Origin: Ianthella basta
Lineage: Eukaryota; Porifera; Demospongiae; Verongiida; Ianthellidae
Length of the DNA stretch: 64,000 nt
Assembly: GCA_964019415.1 (NCBI GenBank)
Contig: OZ025882.1
Span: 2,706,427-2,770,426, forward strand
Direction of reading: 5' to 3'
The notes beneath the pieces are model-generated. The model saw only the letters and a list, made by a program, of their open reading frames with translations, did not search any database and was not told the origin of the DNA. Shown piece after piece: positions 33,424-45,500 of the stretch. The position numbers were made by a program, and so were the translations under genes. Within the stretch, counting starts at the first letter, position 1. Every line of letters starts with the position of its first letter.

Positions 33424-34097
33424 GTACTACAATGTGTCTAGGCATTGATGAAGTGGTAGTTTTTGTCATGCAGACACTTCTGAATATGGTTGGACATCCC
33501 TAGTAACATCCCTTAATAACTGCTACAACTCACAAAACTCAAAATTAATCATGGTCTTAATAACTGCTTTTTTCATAATTATTACAACAAATACAATATA
33601 CTGGGCAACATACATGCAGTAATAGTAACATTTGGTCTGTACATTAGGGGGAGGAGTGAATGTGTTATGATGGTTAGATGAAAGTGAGAGTAATGATTTA
33701 GTCCATCTGGAGTCTGGACTCCACAACAGTGACATCAGGAGTGCTGTCATGGAGTGCGTGGCCTGTTGACGATCTTGTCCCCCGAATGCACATCACTGCT
33801 GATCGTAACAAACTGAAGTTGAGCCTGGCCCGCAGCCAGCCAATAGTTGTGCTGTAGGCCATGTCTTGCTTCTCAGCCAGCCTTGAAGCCAGGTGCTTCA
33901 GGAAGGTGCTTAATAACTGCTACAACTCACAAAGCTCAAAATCAATCATGGTGCCATTAAAAAGGAAACACAACTATAGTCAAAGTTCAGTTAACTTTGT
34001 ATAATTTCGGTTAATATAGATGTATATAATTATGCTATTTGTACCTTCTACACATGATTACTGTGTCAATTTCACTAGCCTGCGTGCCCTACTGTAG

Positions 34098-34408
34098 ACG
34101 TTCCTCTTTCAGAAGTGAACACAGCTGTGAACATGCAGGACAACCCATCTTATTCGCCAATGGAAGATGAAGTGACAATGGAGCCAAACCCATGCTATTC
34201 AGCCATGCAAGCAAATACTGACAATGAGCCGATCGATGGTAAAGGAAAAAAGTTGGTAGACCATGATATAGACTTTAATGAATTGCATCTTGCTCTGCAC
34301 TGGTATATAGTTTATCATGCAGACACTAGCTGCAGCTGCAACCTAAGGGTACAAGGGAATGCTACAGAAGTGTGTGATCTTGTGTTATTCATCAGCATGC
34401 ATGTTTAG
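34098..34408 (+). CDS. Gene B tail exon T5, candidate last exon
   Basis: Begins in phase 1 after actgtag. It encodes NMQDNPSYSPMEDEVTMEP and NPCYSAMQANT, then reads through the position where T2 and T4 would splice (GKGKKLVDHDIDFN) to a TGA at 34406-34408. The last 45 or so residues look intron-derived (they match DNA after T2), so the true end may be an unseen donor. Confidence 0.55.
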
Positions 34409-36680
34409 AAGCTTAAAACTGAGATGCTGTAGTTTTGCAATTACGTATGTGCAAGTTCTAGATGCTATCAAATACAATAATTATCATTATGACTTAATGT
34501 TTTGCACAAATGCAACCATTATAGAAAGGGAACATACTTAATCATTGGTCTGCTTGTGACAATTCGTGTTTTGGTGAAGTAGAAGAAACCCAATATCATA
34601 TAAGTAGCTGTGTTAGCTGATTCATCAGTGCAATGGTGTGGTAGTATATTAAAGATATGTATATGCCCCTCCCACATTATGTACACAGATTGATAGGACT
34701 GTGACATTCTCCTGAATTTGAGCTGTGCTTTGTTTAAATTGACTTGTATCCAATGTAATTATACTTTGTCATGCTGTCATGTACAAAATAATGCTTGTTA
34801 TATACCTTTTCTGCAGCCCCATGTGATGACGACTATTATTACATCTGATGAATTCATAAAGCTCCTGCATGTAGTCTATATACACAGACTCTGCAGCTTT
34901 GTTATAGTTAAGCACACTTAATTTTGCAGTACCAACAAGTCTTATGACTCAAGTAATACTTATGCTTTTGCAGAAGTAGATATTTGGTGTCCTGTTCTGA
35001 AGCTAGCTTGAGTGTTATGTATGTCTAAAGCTGAAATGGGATAGAATGTCTTAATGATGTTCCTTCCAACCAGTACAAGAGGCTGCATGGGTGTACACTG
35101 CATACTATTTGATGGCATCATTTGTAAGAGACACTGAATAACATTAGCATTCTAAGCATATTGTAATTGACTGCTCTCCAGGTGGACAATGCAGACCATC
35201 CATGACCATTGTCTGGTTCCAGTTGAGTGACACTGGCTGGATATATGTATAGTGCTAATATTGGATGGCATTGACCTCTGCCATCTACATACATGCATGT
35301 ACATACAAGTGTGCGTGCATGCAATGGAAATGACAAGATCTAGAAACTATCATCTTCAGCCAACAAGGTAGTGCCACTGCCAAGAGAGCTTTCCAGAGCA
35401 ATATCTTACTTCACAGTAGAGAGGGTTTCAGCAGCCCAAAATGATGACAGCCGATCGAAGTATCTGCTATAGTGAAACAATTAATTATATGAATGGAGCT
35501 ACAGCAAACTTTCACATAAGTGCACAATACTCGGGAGAGTCAACCTGAGGAATGGAGAGTGCCTTAGAAATGCCTGGCTGCAAGACTTAGCTCCTTCCCG
35601 CTGGTCGTTATGAACATCACAACTGCACTCTTGAATTGACACAAGGTTCCACTATGAATTGCCATCATTATTCCAACAACATTTAAGAAGAACTCTGCAA
35701 TAGAGCGTAAGTCCCAAGTTCACACCCATGCAATGGTCATGGCTAATGTTTCGCCTGTTGCCTCCTATTCTTGAGCTGTGGAGTTTGAAAGCACTGCATG
35801 CCACAACATTTAGAATTATATTAGCATTGCTTCCAATTCACATGCAGAGAGGTTCCACAGTAGGCCTGCTTTTCTCATTCTGCATATGCCATGCATGCTA
35901 TATGATCACAGCAAAAGTGCGCACTAGTACAGTGAATCCTCGGTTATCCAAACCCTCAATTAACCTGATCCTCTCTATTATCCAGAACACCAGTTTAAAT
36001 GTAATGTTAAAGGTTGATTACATAATAATCTAGTCTGCTCTTGTGATAGACCATGTTTTAAAGTGGTCTGCAAATGAGGAGAGTTGATTCCTATACCAGA
36101 GAACCTTACTAATTGCTAAGAAAGTGAATGATGTATGTATCAGAGTACATATTATTATGTATAATAATATAGTTAATTATGTGTACAATAGTTAGTATTT
36201 TACTTATCCATACTTTTCACTCGTCTGAAAGAAAGGTTTGTGGCATTTACCAATAGGGGTTTAAATAATTGCAATGGGGTTCAGATAACTGAGGATTCAC
36301 TGTATGTAACTATATACTTGTTGGTGCTTGCAAATGAAAATATGTAAGCTGAAATCATAGCCTTTCTACTGTGGCCAACATTCAATGACTATGCTAGTAC
36401 ATGTTCTGTCAGTCACCCCTGGCACTCACAATGCATAATCTTAGCAAGTAGTGGTGCTAGCAATGTAAAATCTTAATACCTATTTATTAAAATGGGCTAG
36501 TTGGAATTAAAATCGTAGCATCATGAATAATACAGGCTATAAGATGCACTCATTTTCTCTAGGATGCTAGTCCATAGTTAGCTACCTATTGTCAACTAGC
36601 ACTGGTATGATCAATGCTTACCATGCTATACAATATAATGTGGACCAACTTGCATGGCTTCCTATGTACCTTATATTAAC
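34409..36680. other. Duplicated non-coding stretch
   Basis: It matches 52.85-54.47 kb and, inverted, 16.9-17.7 kb. No exon is seen apart from the MITE at 35930. Confidence 0.6.
35930..36302. mobile_element. Tigger/pogo-like MITE, intact copy
   Basis: 373 bases; ends CAGTGAATCCTCGGTTATCC and the matching inverted end, flanked by TA. No coding capacity. It is absent from the corresponding place in the downstream duplicate. Same family as 15522-16878. Confidence 0.9.
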
Positions 36681-36682
36681 AG

Positions 36683-36929
36683 ATTGATGTACAGATTGAG
36701 GATCAGGTCATCCTCAACAACAGGTCACTGAACAGCTACAGTCTTACCTTCACTGTCATCAAACAAGATGGAGATCCCCAAGTGTATGCAGCCCAGGTTG
36801 ACCTCACTGAAGGAGTGCACACCCTCTACCACAATGACACTGCAGCAACACTGGGAGTGATCATGTAAGGATTCACTCCAACCAAATCCTATGGACATCC
36901 TGGAGGACTCCAGCTCACTCAATTGCAAG
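36683..36929 (+). pseudogene. Gene C copy 1: IgGFc-binding-like ectodomain exon, broken
   Basis: The reading DVQIEDQVILNNRSLNSYSL, QVDLTEGVHTLYHNDTAATL and GVIM is followed by a TAA, then GFTPTKSYGHPGGLQLTQ. The end pattern (H-x-L-x-H...GV-x-x-YGF-x-P...SYG-x-PGG-x-x-L) is that of the IgGFc-binding N-terminal domain (named after human FCGBP), found in animal surface and mucus proteins. The stop sits where that family has Tyr, so one base change (TAT or TAC to TAA) explains it. The exon ends in phase 1 at a weak donor (GTGCAT). Its start is not certain. Confidence 0.65.
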
Positions 36930-37011
36930 GTGCATGCAGTGTTAACGTTGCATTGTGCTGCACATTACATGTATAATCTGCCATTTATTATATTGCATGT
37001 TTTATTTCTAG

Positions 37012-37071
37012 ATCTCTCTACAGGGTGTACATGCCCCAGCAGCCCTTCGCAATCCAGTGCCACCACACCAG
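37012..37071 (+). pseudogene. Gene C copy 1: linker exon with lost donor
   Basis: Encodes STGCTCPSSPSQSSATTP, a Cys/Ser/Thr linker. The paralog 54503-54562 ends G|GTGCGT, while here the same place reads GTTGCA, so the donor is gone and reading runs to a stop (STR, TAG). Confidence 0.6.
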
Positions 37072-37349
37072 TTGCATCCACCAGATAGGGATGTGACATG
37101 GAAATGAATGGTCTATAGCGACTCTGCATTATGTACCATTATGTGCATGCTTTTCACATCTAGGGTTTAAATTAGATGGATTCAAAATTAGTACAGATTT
37201 ATAATGCTGTATTCTGTATATTGCATATGTACTGATGTCTAAATATTCAGAGATGAATGGAATTTGATGATGGATGTTGAGCCACAAAACTGCAAACATT
37301 GAAAGTCTAAAAACTAAAGTGCACATGGTATCTCTTCTTTTTTCTGTAG

Positions 37350-37570
37350 GCCTCATAGCAGGAATCACTGCTGTTTGCTGTCTTTTCCTGTCGTTGCTCT
37401 TCAGTGCTGCATCAGTTGTTGCAACGTTCCTCATCACCAGGAAGTATTGCAGCAAACAGATAACTCAAGCGGGTCCATCTCTTTGAGAGAACAGCAAGCA
37501 CTCCTCCAGTGTTGAGCCAGACAGCCCAAAGTTGCAATCAAACCCAGCATATGAGCCTGTGTACTTATAG
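37350..37570 (+). pseudogene. Gene C copy 1: membrane exon with premature stop
   Basis: Phase 1 start after ctgtag. The helix LIAGITAVCCLFLSLLFSAA is followed by TFLITRKYC. A TGA at 37484-37486 replaces the GGA of the paralog and cuts off the last 28 residues, including NPAYEPVYL. The rest of the frame to the original stop (37568-37570) is still open, so the damage is recent. Confidence 0.75.
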
Positions 37571-39655
37571 TGATTCAACCTGACATCACTGTGGAATTGG
37601 CTGTATCTCTGTATGTAGTTTTCTTTTATTACTATACCTGCATGGTATTTAACGTATTTATACAGTATATATAATTGTGCATATAAAGTGTTTGATCATG
37701 ACGTTTAAAATAGCGAGAATGCACCAAATGGCTATTTGCTCATGATTCGAAGCGTGCTGCTGATATGTTCATGTAGCTATATATATATGTGTGTTGCTAA
37801 AATCTAGGCAAGCCATGTACCAGTGCTGGGTATTATAACATGCCTAACCACGGGGCAACGTTAACATGTCCCAGCCATAGTTGCAGGGCAAATTTTGTGT
37901 CCCATGGAGCCACAGGGCAAGCCACCACTGCTGCCTGCATAGGCACATGCAGTCAAGTTCAAAGGAGGTTGGCCAGCTGGTGGCGCAACAATAGGAGTTG
38001 CCAGGAAACATAAGTAGCATTTGCAATACAGGTCACACTGTGACTGTAAAATGTTTAGTACTATTCCATCTTCTGCACACCATAGCACTAGCTTAATCTA
38101 TGAAATGATTCTAGCCCTCTCCATGGGCCAGTTACCCTATGTCACTAAGGTGGTAGAGGTAGGTAAACTGTATTGTACGTGTCCTAGACAATGTCACAAC
38201 TAATACAACCAAACCAATGCAACTGTGCACCAGTGTCCCCTAGATGTATGCCTGTCACTGCATGTGGCTCACATTTGTGAATGTCACTTCCTACATAAAC
38301 TCCCTGAGAGCTGCGTGTGTGGCTATATGTATAGGATGGACAGAGTTGTAAAGGACCTTCATCAAACCTTACACACAGTAAAAGGCAAACTTCAAGACAG
38401 ATGCAGAGATAACCAATCAATTTGCTGACTGACATATAGGCCAGTTCCTTACTTCATACATGCATGTACAGTATAACGATTCTGTTATAGGTATTGTATT
38501 AAGCTAAACATTGGCATCAGTGAAATATATGCCACATAATTTGGTGTGATGACTCTACTCTTTCATAGTGTTTACTAAATCACACCATCCTTTAACTAAA
38601 GTGTAAAATGTTTTTGGATGATTTGTTGTGGTTTACCTACTTTTTGCGCTATACGTTCTTTCTGACGGTTCGTGTGTGCTACTTTGGCAATGTTAACGAC
38701 ATGCTCTCGTACGTATACCTTCCGTCTGTAATGTGAAGTGAGCAAGAAGCTGTTTCTCCTTCCTATTTAGGCGGGAGGAGCGAAGAAGTAAGGCTCGCCG
38801 ACAGAAGTACGCCCACGCAAACGGTTAACGAGCATGGAACCCACAGAGTTACAATTATTATTGAAACGTTAGCATGTATAATCAATATAATTTCGGGAGT
38901 TTCCTATCCCGGTTTAGGGTCGAGTATCTATGGCTGCACACATACACAAGATGTTTGTGTAGCTACAGTTGACAAAGCCCTATGTATATATCTATAGCAT
39001 TCATTGATCAATTCAGGATATATTTTGATTATGCAGGAGTCACAAAGGTGCCTTGTGTAGTATTGTCAGCAGTCGTCATACACAGCTGAACTCAATCACT
39101 CTGTTTTGCATGGTGTGGCCCAGGCCCCATGCACTGACCCTGTGGGAATTAACCGTGATGCCCTTCATAGTTAAAATGATTACTACTTAATTGTGCTCAT
39201 CAGCCAGACAACTCAGTCAGTTAAGACATGCACAGAGGGTAGCTAGCTATATTGCCTAAAATGCACTTTGCATGCTTTCATTTTTTCAGTTCATGCAAGC
39301 TGTCCTGCATTGCTCTTAGCAACGCTGTTTGCCCGTAATGTATGTCCTAGTTACATACAATGTGATGTTCACTCCATGCAACCAATACAAGGGACTAGTG
39401 TATGTGTACTGAATACCATCTGATGGGATTGCTTGTAAGAGGCACTGATTGACCCCAGCACTCTATGCTCATTGGCAGAGCATGCTAAGCCAATTGGCTG
39501 ACAGTGCGAGCCCCACTGGGACAAGTGCAGTGAGCTGATTCTATATGTGAACCACCAGCAAGGACAGCAAACATTGTAAACTCATGAATACATATATAAC
39601 TTGGTTATGATATCATATAGCATGGCATCACTGACATGGCCATAGTTCTAATGAT

Positions 39656-39657
<2 letters not shown>
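37571..39657. other. Intergenic stretch, duplicated at 55.05-56.6 kb
   Basis: No gene seen. It shares long segments with 55.05-56.6 kb, for example the block around 37860-38100 with 55430-55650. Confidence 0.6.

Positions 39658-39704
<47 letters not shown>
39658..39704. repeat. TA microsatellite
   Basis: About 22 TA units, directly before a family K element. Confidence 0.95.
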
Positions 39705-39706
<2 letters not shown>

Positions 39707-39707
39707 T

Positions 39708-40748
39708 AGAAATAATAAACATTTTCTACAAAAATAGCAAGGATGTAAGGATGGCACAAAAAGTACAGAAACAAGTAAAGCCTGTTACACAGTGGAGCAT
39801 TAACCATGGTCCCTACATGCAAGAATGTGTCGCACCTTATAGTCCTACACCCTTGAATGTAGGGACAATGGTTAATGCTCCACTGTGTAACAGCCTTTAC
39901 TTGTTTCTGTACTTTTGTGCCATCCCTACATCCTTGCTATTTTTGTAGAAAATTTTTATTATTTCTAGTTTCTATACTTTTTATGGTGTGCAAGCTGCAC
40001 ATGCTAAGTGCCACTAGAGGACATCCATGCAGGTTACAGTATAGGACCTTATTTCTTTAATCCTGGAGCTCGAGGTGTCGGCTATCTACTAGCTTCCGCG
40101 CCAGCCCACCTAAGAGCTTAGAAACGGTGACCGGAAGTAAGCCGAGTACTAATTAAAAATGGCGGGTCCACGGATGACCTTTAGAAACGACGCGCAAGCT
40201 AACTTTGGCCTAAGCCCTTGTCTTGTATACACCTGAAACAGCCTCCTGATGGTGTTGGCTAGCTTTTGGACAGAAACTGAAGAAATAGTAGGCGGAAAAC
40301 TGCCGTTCCTGAACGTCATCATAAAATGGCGTCTTGCGCGTAGCAACGTCTTCCGAAAGACTCGGTAATCCCAAAGTGTGAACAATACGCTTTCGGAGCC
40401 TATACTTCAAAAGAATACAGCTCGGTTAATTTTCAGTAGTTTTGTGTTCGAATTAGTTCGATAGCTAATTCTGTTCGTCAGTTACAGCTGGCGAAGAAGA
40501 ATATGAAGAAGAAGAAGAAGAATATGAAGACGAAAATGGATGTTTTCGAGTGTCATTTTCTCGCCGACAGACCACATTCACTTGCCTTCCAGGTCAGTTT
40601 AGTGTATGAATATTTCGTATTTAGCCCCACGAAGCCTCGTTTTGGCAGTTTTCGACGCTTTTCGCGATTTCGTCCCTGTATCAATGTATTGTGAATTCGA
40701 AACACCCTGTACCATCCCTACATAGAGAGTACTATCGTACTCTCTGAT
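39708..40748. mobile_element. Foldback element, family K, copy 2
   Basis: 1041 bases, colinear with 9240-10275 including the left hairpin, the middle block with the antisense TRKTPFYDDV-type reading, and the terminal AGAGAGTAC palindrome. ACT precedes it; no clean ACT follows. It lacks a partner in the downstream duplicate. Confidence 0.85.
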
Positions 40749-42497
40749 TACATTGTCTATACTTCAAATCAAGATAATTTCCCCAATTTTCCAGTTTCAG
40801 TACACAGCAGAATCATGATCAGCTACAGTATGGACCAGGGCCATATTGTGTGAGAGCCACAATTTCCGTATATATGAATAGAACTCGTGTATAATGGGCA
40901 AGGCAATTGGACACATCACCATTCATGTACTTTCTAACAATAAAGTAGGCAATAGGTAGCTGTAGGGAAACTTGTGTAGTCTGTCAAAATGAACTATTCA
41001 GCAGCCACAGTGTAAGCGGAATGGAGAGCAACAGGCTAGGCCTATTGTTTAGCATGTGAACTTTGATGCACCTTTCCTGTTTTTTTATATATATATTTAC
41101 CAAGGCCCATAGAACAGAAATAATATGAAGGCAAGCCGTAGTCAAAGAGTATGTATATACAGGGAGCGTCCTTTAATATAGATTCCATTGAATCATTTAA
41201 CATCACCCATGCACTCCTAGCTCTGAGTGTGGGAACATATAATAATTTATACAGAATGCTGTGATAATTAGTGAGAATAGTTCTCATATGTACAGATTTT
41301 AGGCATCATTCCATTACTTTGTCCTGGAAACACCTGTAAGGCTGTACTGTAACTGCACATTTGAAGTAAAATACGAAAGTATTCCTTTGGGTATATTCAT
41401 GGTCAGTAGTCATCTTCTATTCATGTCAAGAAGACTGAACTGCACTCTTATGTACTTCATCCATAGCTGCAGAAAGTCATCAGGGGACCGGACAGAAGGA
41501 TGGATGACATATATACACAGTAGTTTGTCCTCAAATGTGAATGTGCTGACAGGAATAGCCATAATTGTGTAAACTATAGAAGAGAGGGGGCGGCTGCTTG
41601 TAGTTAGCAATGCAGAGGCAATAAATCGAATGTCAATCACTAGCCATGGATATATAGCATTCTATCAATTGCCTCTGCAGTGGTTAGTTAACTGCTAGCA
41701 ACTGCCCCCTCTCAGCAATGCTTCAGTTGGGATGGCTGTATCCTCCCTTGTCTGCTTCTGTTGAAACCATAAGTGTTTAACTTGTGGTAGATTCAGGTGC
41801 AGCCACCCATTCAACATCAACCAGCAGTATGCAATGCTGATGAGCCCCAATCAGGGAAAACAGACAGCTGTCTGGATGTGGCTCTTCATTGTTGGATGAC
41901 TGGGGGAGGCAATCACTGGTTGCCAACTCAGCAGAGCTTGCTCCCCCCCACCACCACCAACTGAGACACCAATACAGGCATAGTTGGTATAGGTTGGCAC
42001 AGTATCCAGTGATTATATAGCATTTGATGAATATTACATTTCACCCATCCAGGTGTTCATGAGGCATGAAACTCTTAATAATGATTCACTTATAGCTATA
42101 TCACGAGTGTAAATTTATGGACATATGTATGTAAAGTGCACTGTATGTCCATATTGCTGCTGCTTTCAAGGCAAAGTGCACCTTACTTAGTGCATACAAT
42201 TAGTGCAATTAGAGGTATTCTGGAACTTATTTAAAGCAAGCACTCCATGGGCATAATTTTAGCCATGCCAAGAACTCTTCTCATGTAGCACAAAATATGA
42301 TGTTGTCTCATGTCGCGTGCTGGTAGCAGCAGTGCAGAGATTCTGAAGCTCATTCAGAATGCAGACAACTGCCTACTTGCACGCATAGTACGTAGCTGGA
42401 ATGCGGAAATCCAAATGTGGCAGGACGAGGCTATATGTTTAGCCTACATGCGTCAAGTGAAGTAAACTGCAATTATTCATATATCACGGTAGAAGGA
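40749..42497. other. Region upstream of gene D
   Basis: Duplicated at 56.58-58.65 kb. A promoter for gene D should lie here, but I see no clear core element. The partial end of a foldback J repeat lies near 41750. Confidence 0.5.
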
Positions 42498-42573
42498 ATG
42501 GCAGTGTGTTGGTGGCTAGCTGGCAGTATATTCCTCTTCGCGTGGAGACTGGAGACAATTCTGGCAAAAGGAG
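42498..42573 (+). CDS. Gene D exon 1: signal peptide
   Basis: ATG at 42498, hydrophobic MAVCWWLAGSIFLFAW, then RLETILAKG; donor G|GTAAAT leaves phase 1. The paralog at 58652-58727 has identical length (76 bases), the same phase and MAVCWWLAG, so both start and donor are supported by conservation. Confidence 0.75.
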
Positions 42574-45500
42574 GTAAATGTAGAACACGTACGGTACAAA
42601 GGTACCTTTAAATCGCGATGTATAATTCTTTGCAGCTTCGAGTTTGTAGCGAAGGACCAGGTGTTTGCTGTTCGCATTCACGATTGGTAAGACTGTTTAA
42701 CTGATTGGCTAACCTTCTTTGACTGCTATACTACATGAATCAGACAGCACGGCAGTGCTGTCAATGTAGGAATGGCGGTGGTTGCTTGTGTCTTGTAATA
42801 CAAACGAAAAGTAGCGCCACTCATTTTAACAGAGTGAAGATTAGAACCTCGACAAAAGTAACCGCCAACGAGGAAGGGATGTTGTATAGATTACAGAGCA
42901 AACCTTACTTCAAAGCGCCAGCGCGCCCCGTGTAGAAAGCGTCGTCACCTATTCCGGTATTTCGTCGTCTTCTTCTTCTTCTTCTCCATCAGCTGTAGCT
43001 CACGCACGCCGTGAAATTGGAGAATGATTTGACTACATTGCCTTCTGCCCGTTTCCCTGGCTGGTTAGAAACAGTAGCGTGCAAATATCAATCATTACGG
43101 TTACCGGGCCTGTCCAGAGACGTTGTTATGCGAGAGACGCCATTTTACGATGACCGTTCGGAGGCGTATTCGAGACAAGTTTCGGTCGAGGCTAGCTTGT
43201 GCGGCATTTCAAAGGACATCCGTGGTCATGTACGTATTATACTGCTATGTTTGATTAATACTCGGTTAGCTTCCGTTCGCCATTTTGCAGCTTCTTCTGG
43301 TGGGCTAGTGCGGAAAAGTGCTAGCTACAGGATAAGGTCCTGTATCTGCATGGATGCCCTGTGGTTGCAACTTAGCATGTGACACTTGCACACAATAAAA
43401 AGCATATAAACTAGAATTAAAAAAATGTGTGAAACAGGGGTGCAGGTGAAATAGTAAGTGGGGTATTCCATCATCACATAGCTATTGTGACTGTAATTAA
43501 GATGGTCTATGTACCATGGTGACACAAATGAAAAACAACATTCATAGCTTCAAAAGTTGTCTAAGACTTTTATTGTGGCTGTGTCCAAGTGTATCTGTTC
43601 TGCACTACAGATTTGCTCAATCTATAAAATGTGCATCACAATCTGGGATTAAGGTATGTAGTTTGGGACAATGCCACTGGCGTTGCTAAATGTATTAAGG
43701 CACAATTGATGTCTTCACTTTAACTTGCTAGGTGGTGTTAGGACCCACTCAAGCATTGGTCACAGTAGCAGTTTTGAATGAAACTACTCTATTGCCATAA
43801 AGCTCAATCTTTATGCGGCGCGTCAGCTAAGCGTAAGCTTACTCACTGTCAGCCACGTCAGCCACAGCGTTTCCCAGAGCCGTGTACGTAGCTACCAAAG
43901 CCTGTTCCCCGCGTAGCTTGTAACCAGCTGCAGTTCCAATTTCTTGGCTTTGGTTCGTAGCCGGATTGTTGCTGTACCCTGTTTATCGACGAAACAAGTA
44001 AGCCGGGTGACCTGTGCATCGTATCGTATGTTATGGCGCCACAATTGTTATCACAGCTGCAGTTCTCTTTAGTTGCAGGGATCTACGGGATTTAGACACC
44101 CGGTATCTAAATGATTTAGATACCGCGCGAAATACACGAGAAAGTCTACGAGTTTTAGAAACATCGCTTAGAACGCCCGTTACCATGGTAGCGGGATCTA
44201 TATTTAGATAGGCATTTCATCATTGAGGTCACTATACAGGCAATGCATGTGCAGCAGATTGCAGCATTTTAGTGAACCTCACAAGCACTGATTGAAATTT
44301 ATTTCCTCAGACAATTTCCATGACTTCAACTGTGTACCACGTGACAGAGCAGATGATGGCTACCAGTACATAGCCCCCAACCTGACCTTCCCCTGTGATG
44401 GGGTTGTGACCAAGTGGAAGATTGGAACAGAGAATGAGAACAATGCTACAGTATACCTCCAGATATGGCAACCTAATGGAACAGCCTACAGCCGTGTAAC
44501 TGAGACTGTTTATACCCACAGTGGTGGGGAAGCAATAGCAGAAGTCTCCACAGACATGACTGTATCAGCAGGGGATGTTGTTGGGTTCTATATGCAAACG
44601 TATAGGGAGGGGCTTAGATTGGCTTGGGCTTCAGTACCTGACCACACCCTCCTGCGAGGAAGTAGGAGTGCTCAAGGTGTCACTCCTGTAGCAACATTCA
44701 GTGACGTCTCTACAACTATCTTAAGTTCATCTCCTCTTGTGTCAGTTGAATTTGGTAAGTGTACCATGACTGTGTGATTACATGTTGTGCTCTTGACTGC
44801 TCTTGAGTTGTTATCTGTGTACCAGTTGTACAGTGTGAGCTGCAGAGACTGCATGGCTACTGATTAAATTTAAGACTGCTTTATGATAATTGCTAAAGCT
44901 AGCTAAATGCAAGCCTTTCCTTCCCTGCACATAATACACCATATTATACCAAACCATTCTACACCATCACTGGAGTTGGTCAAGACAGCATGGTGGTCAA
45001 AGCAGACAACCTGTTGTGCGACAATATGTGAATGGTTCAAGTGGTACTGTTGAAATGGTGCCACTGCACAGGCTTGGCTGATGACAGTAGGATCACTGGG
45101 GTTTGTGCCACCTGCCTGCTACAGCACTTTGGTGTCACAACAAGGCAGGGGAGGGGGCATAGGCCCTATTAATTCACTGCCAGACCTTCCCCCGAACAGG
45201 CTACACAGACAGCTTTAATTTGTGCTGTACAGTGTAGTGTAAGTTTAAGTGGTGGATGGGATATCTGCTTCTTCTATATACATGTATTCATGCACCAAAG
45301 TTTAAACACTTGAATTTGATTTAAGCAGAAGTGGAAAATTAGGGAGGAGCATTAGCCTGGAACACAGCTGGACTAGGAGTCAGGTTTGTTCATGTGAGAC
45401 CTTTCATTAACAGTCATTTAATAGGGCTAGTGTACGTCCTAATGTCATAATTTGAGACTTGACAGTGGCAAACCACTGCAAACGTCGCACCTAAACAAAC

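Noticed and set aside
42417-42611. Longer open frame around the gene D start, beginning at 42417
   Set aside because: The start at 42498 gives a clean signal peptide and is conserved at 58652; the upstream frame is not.
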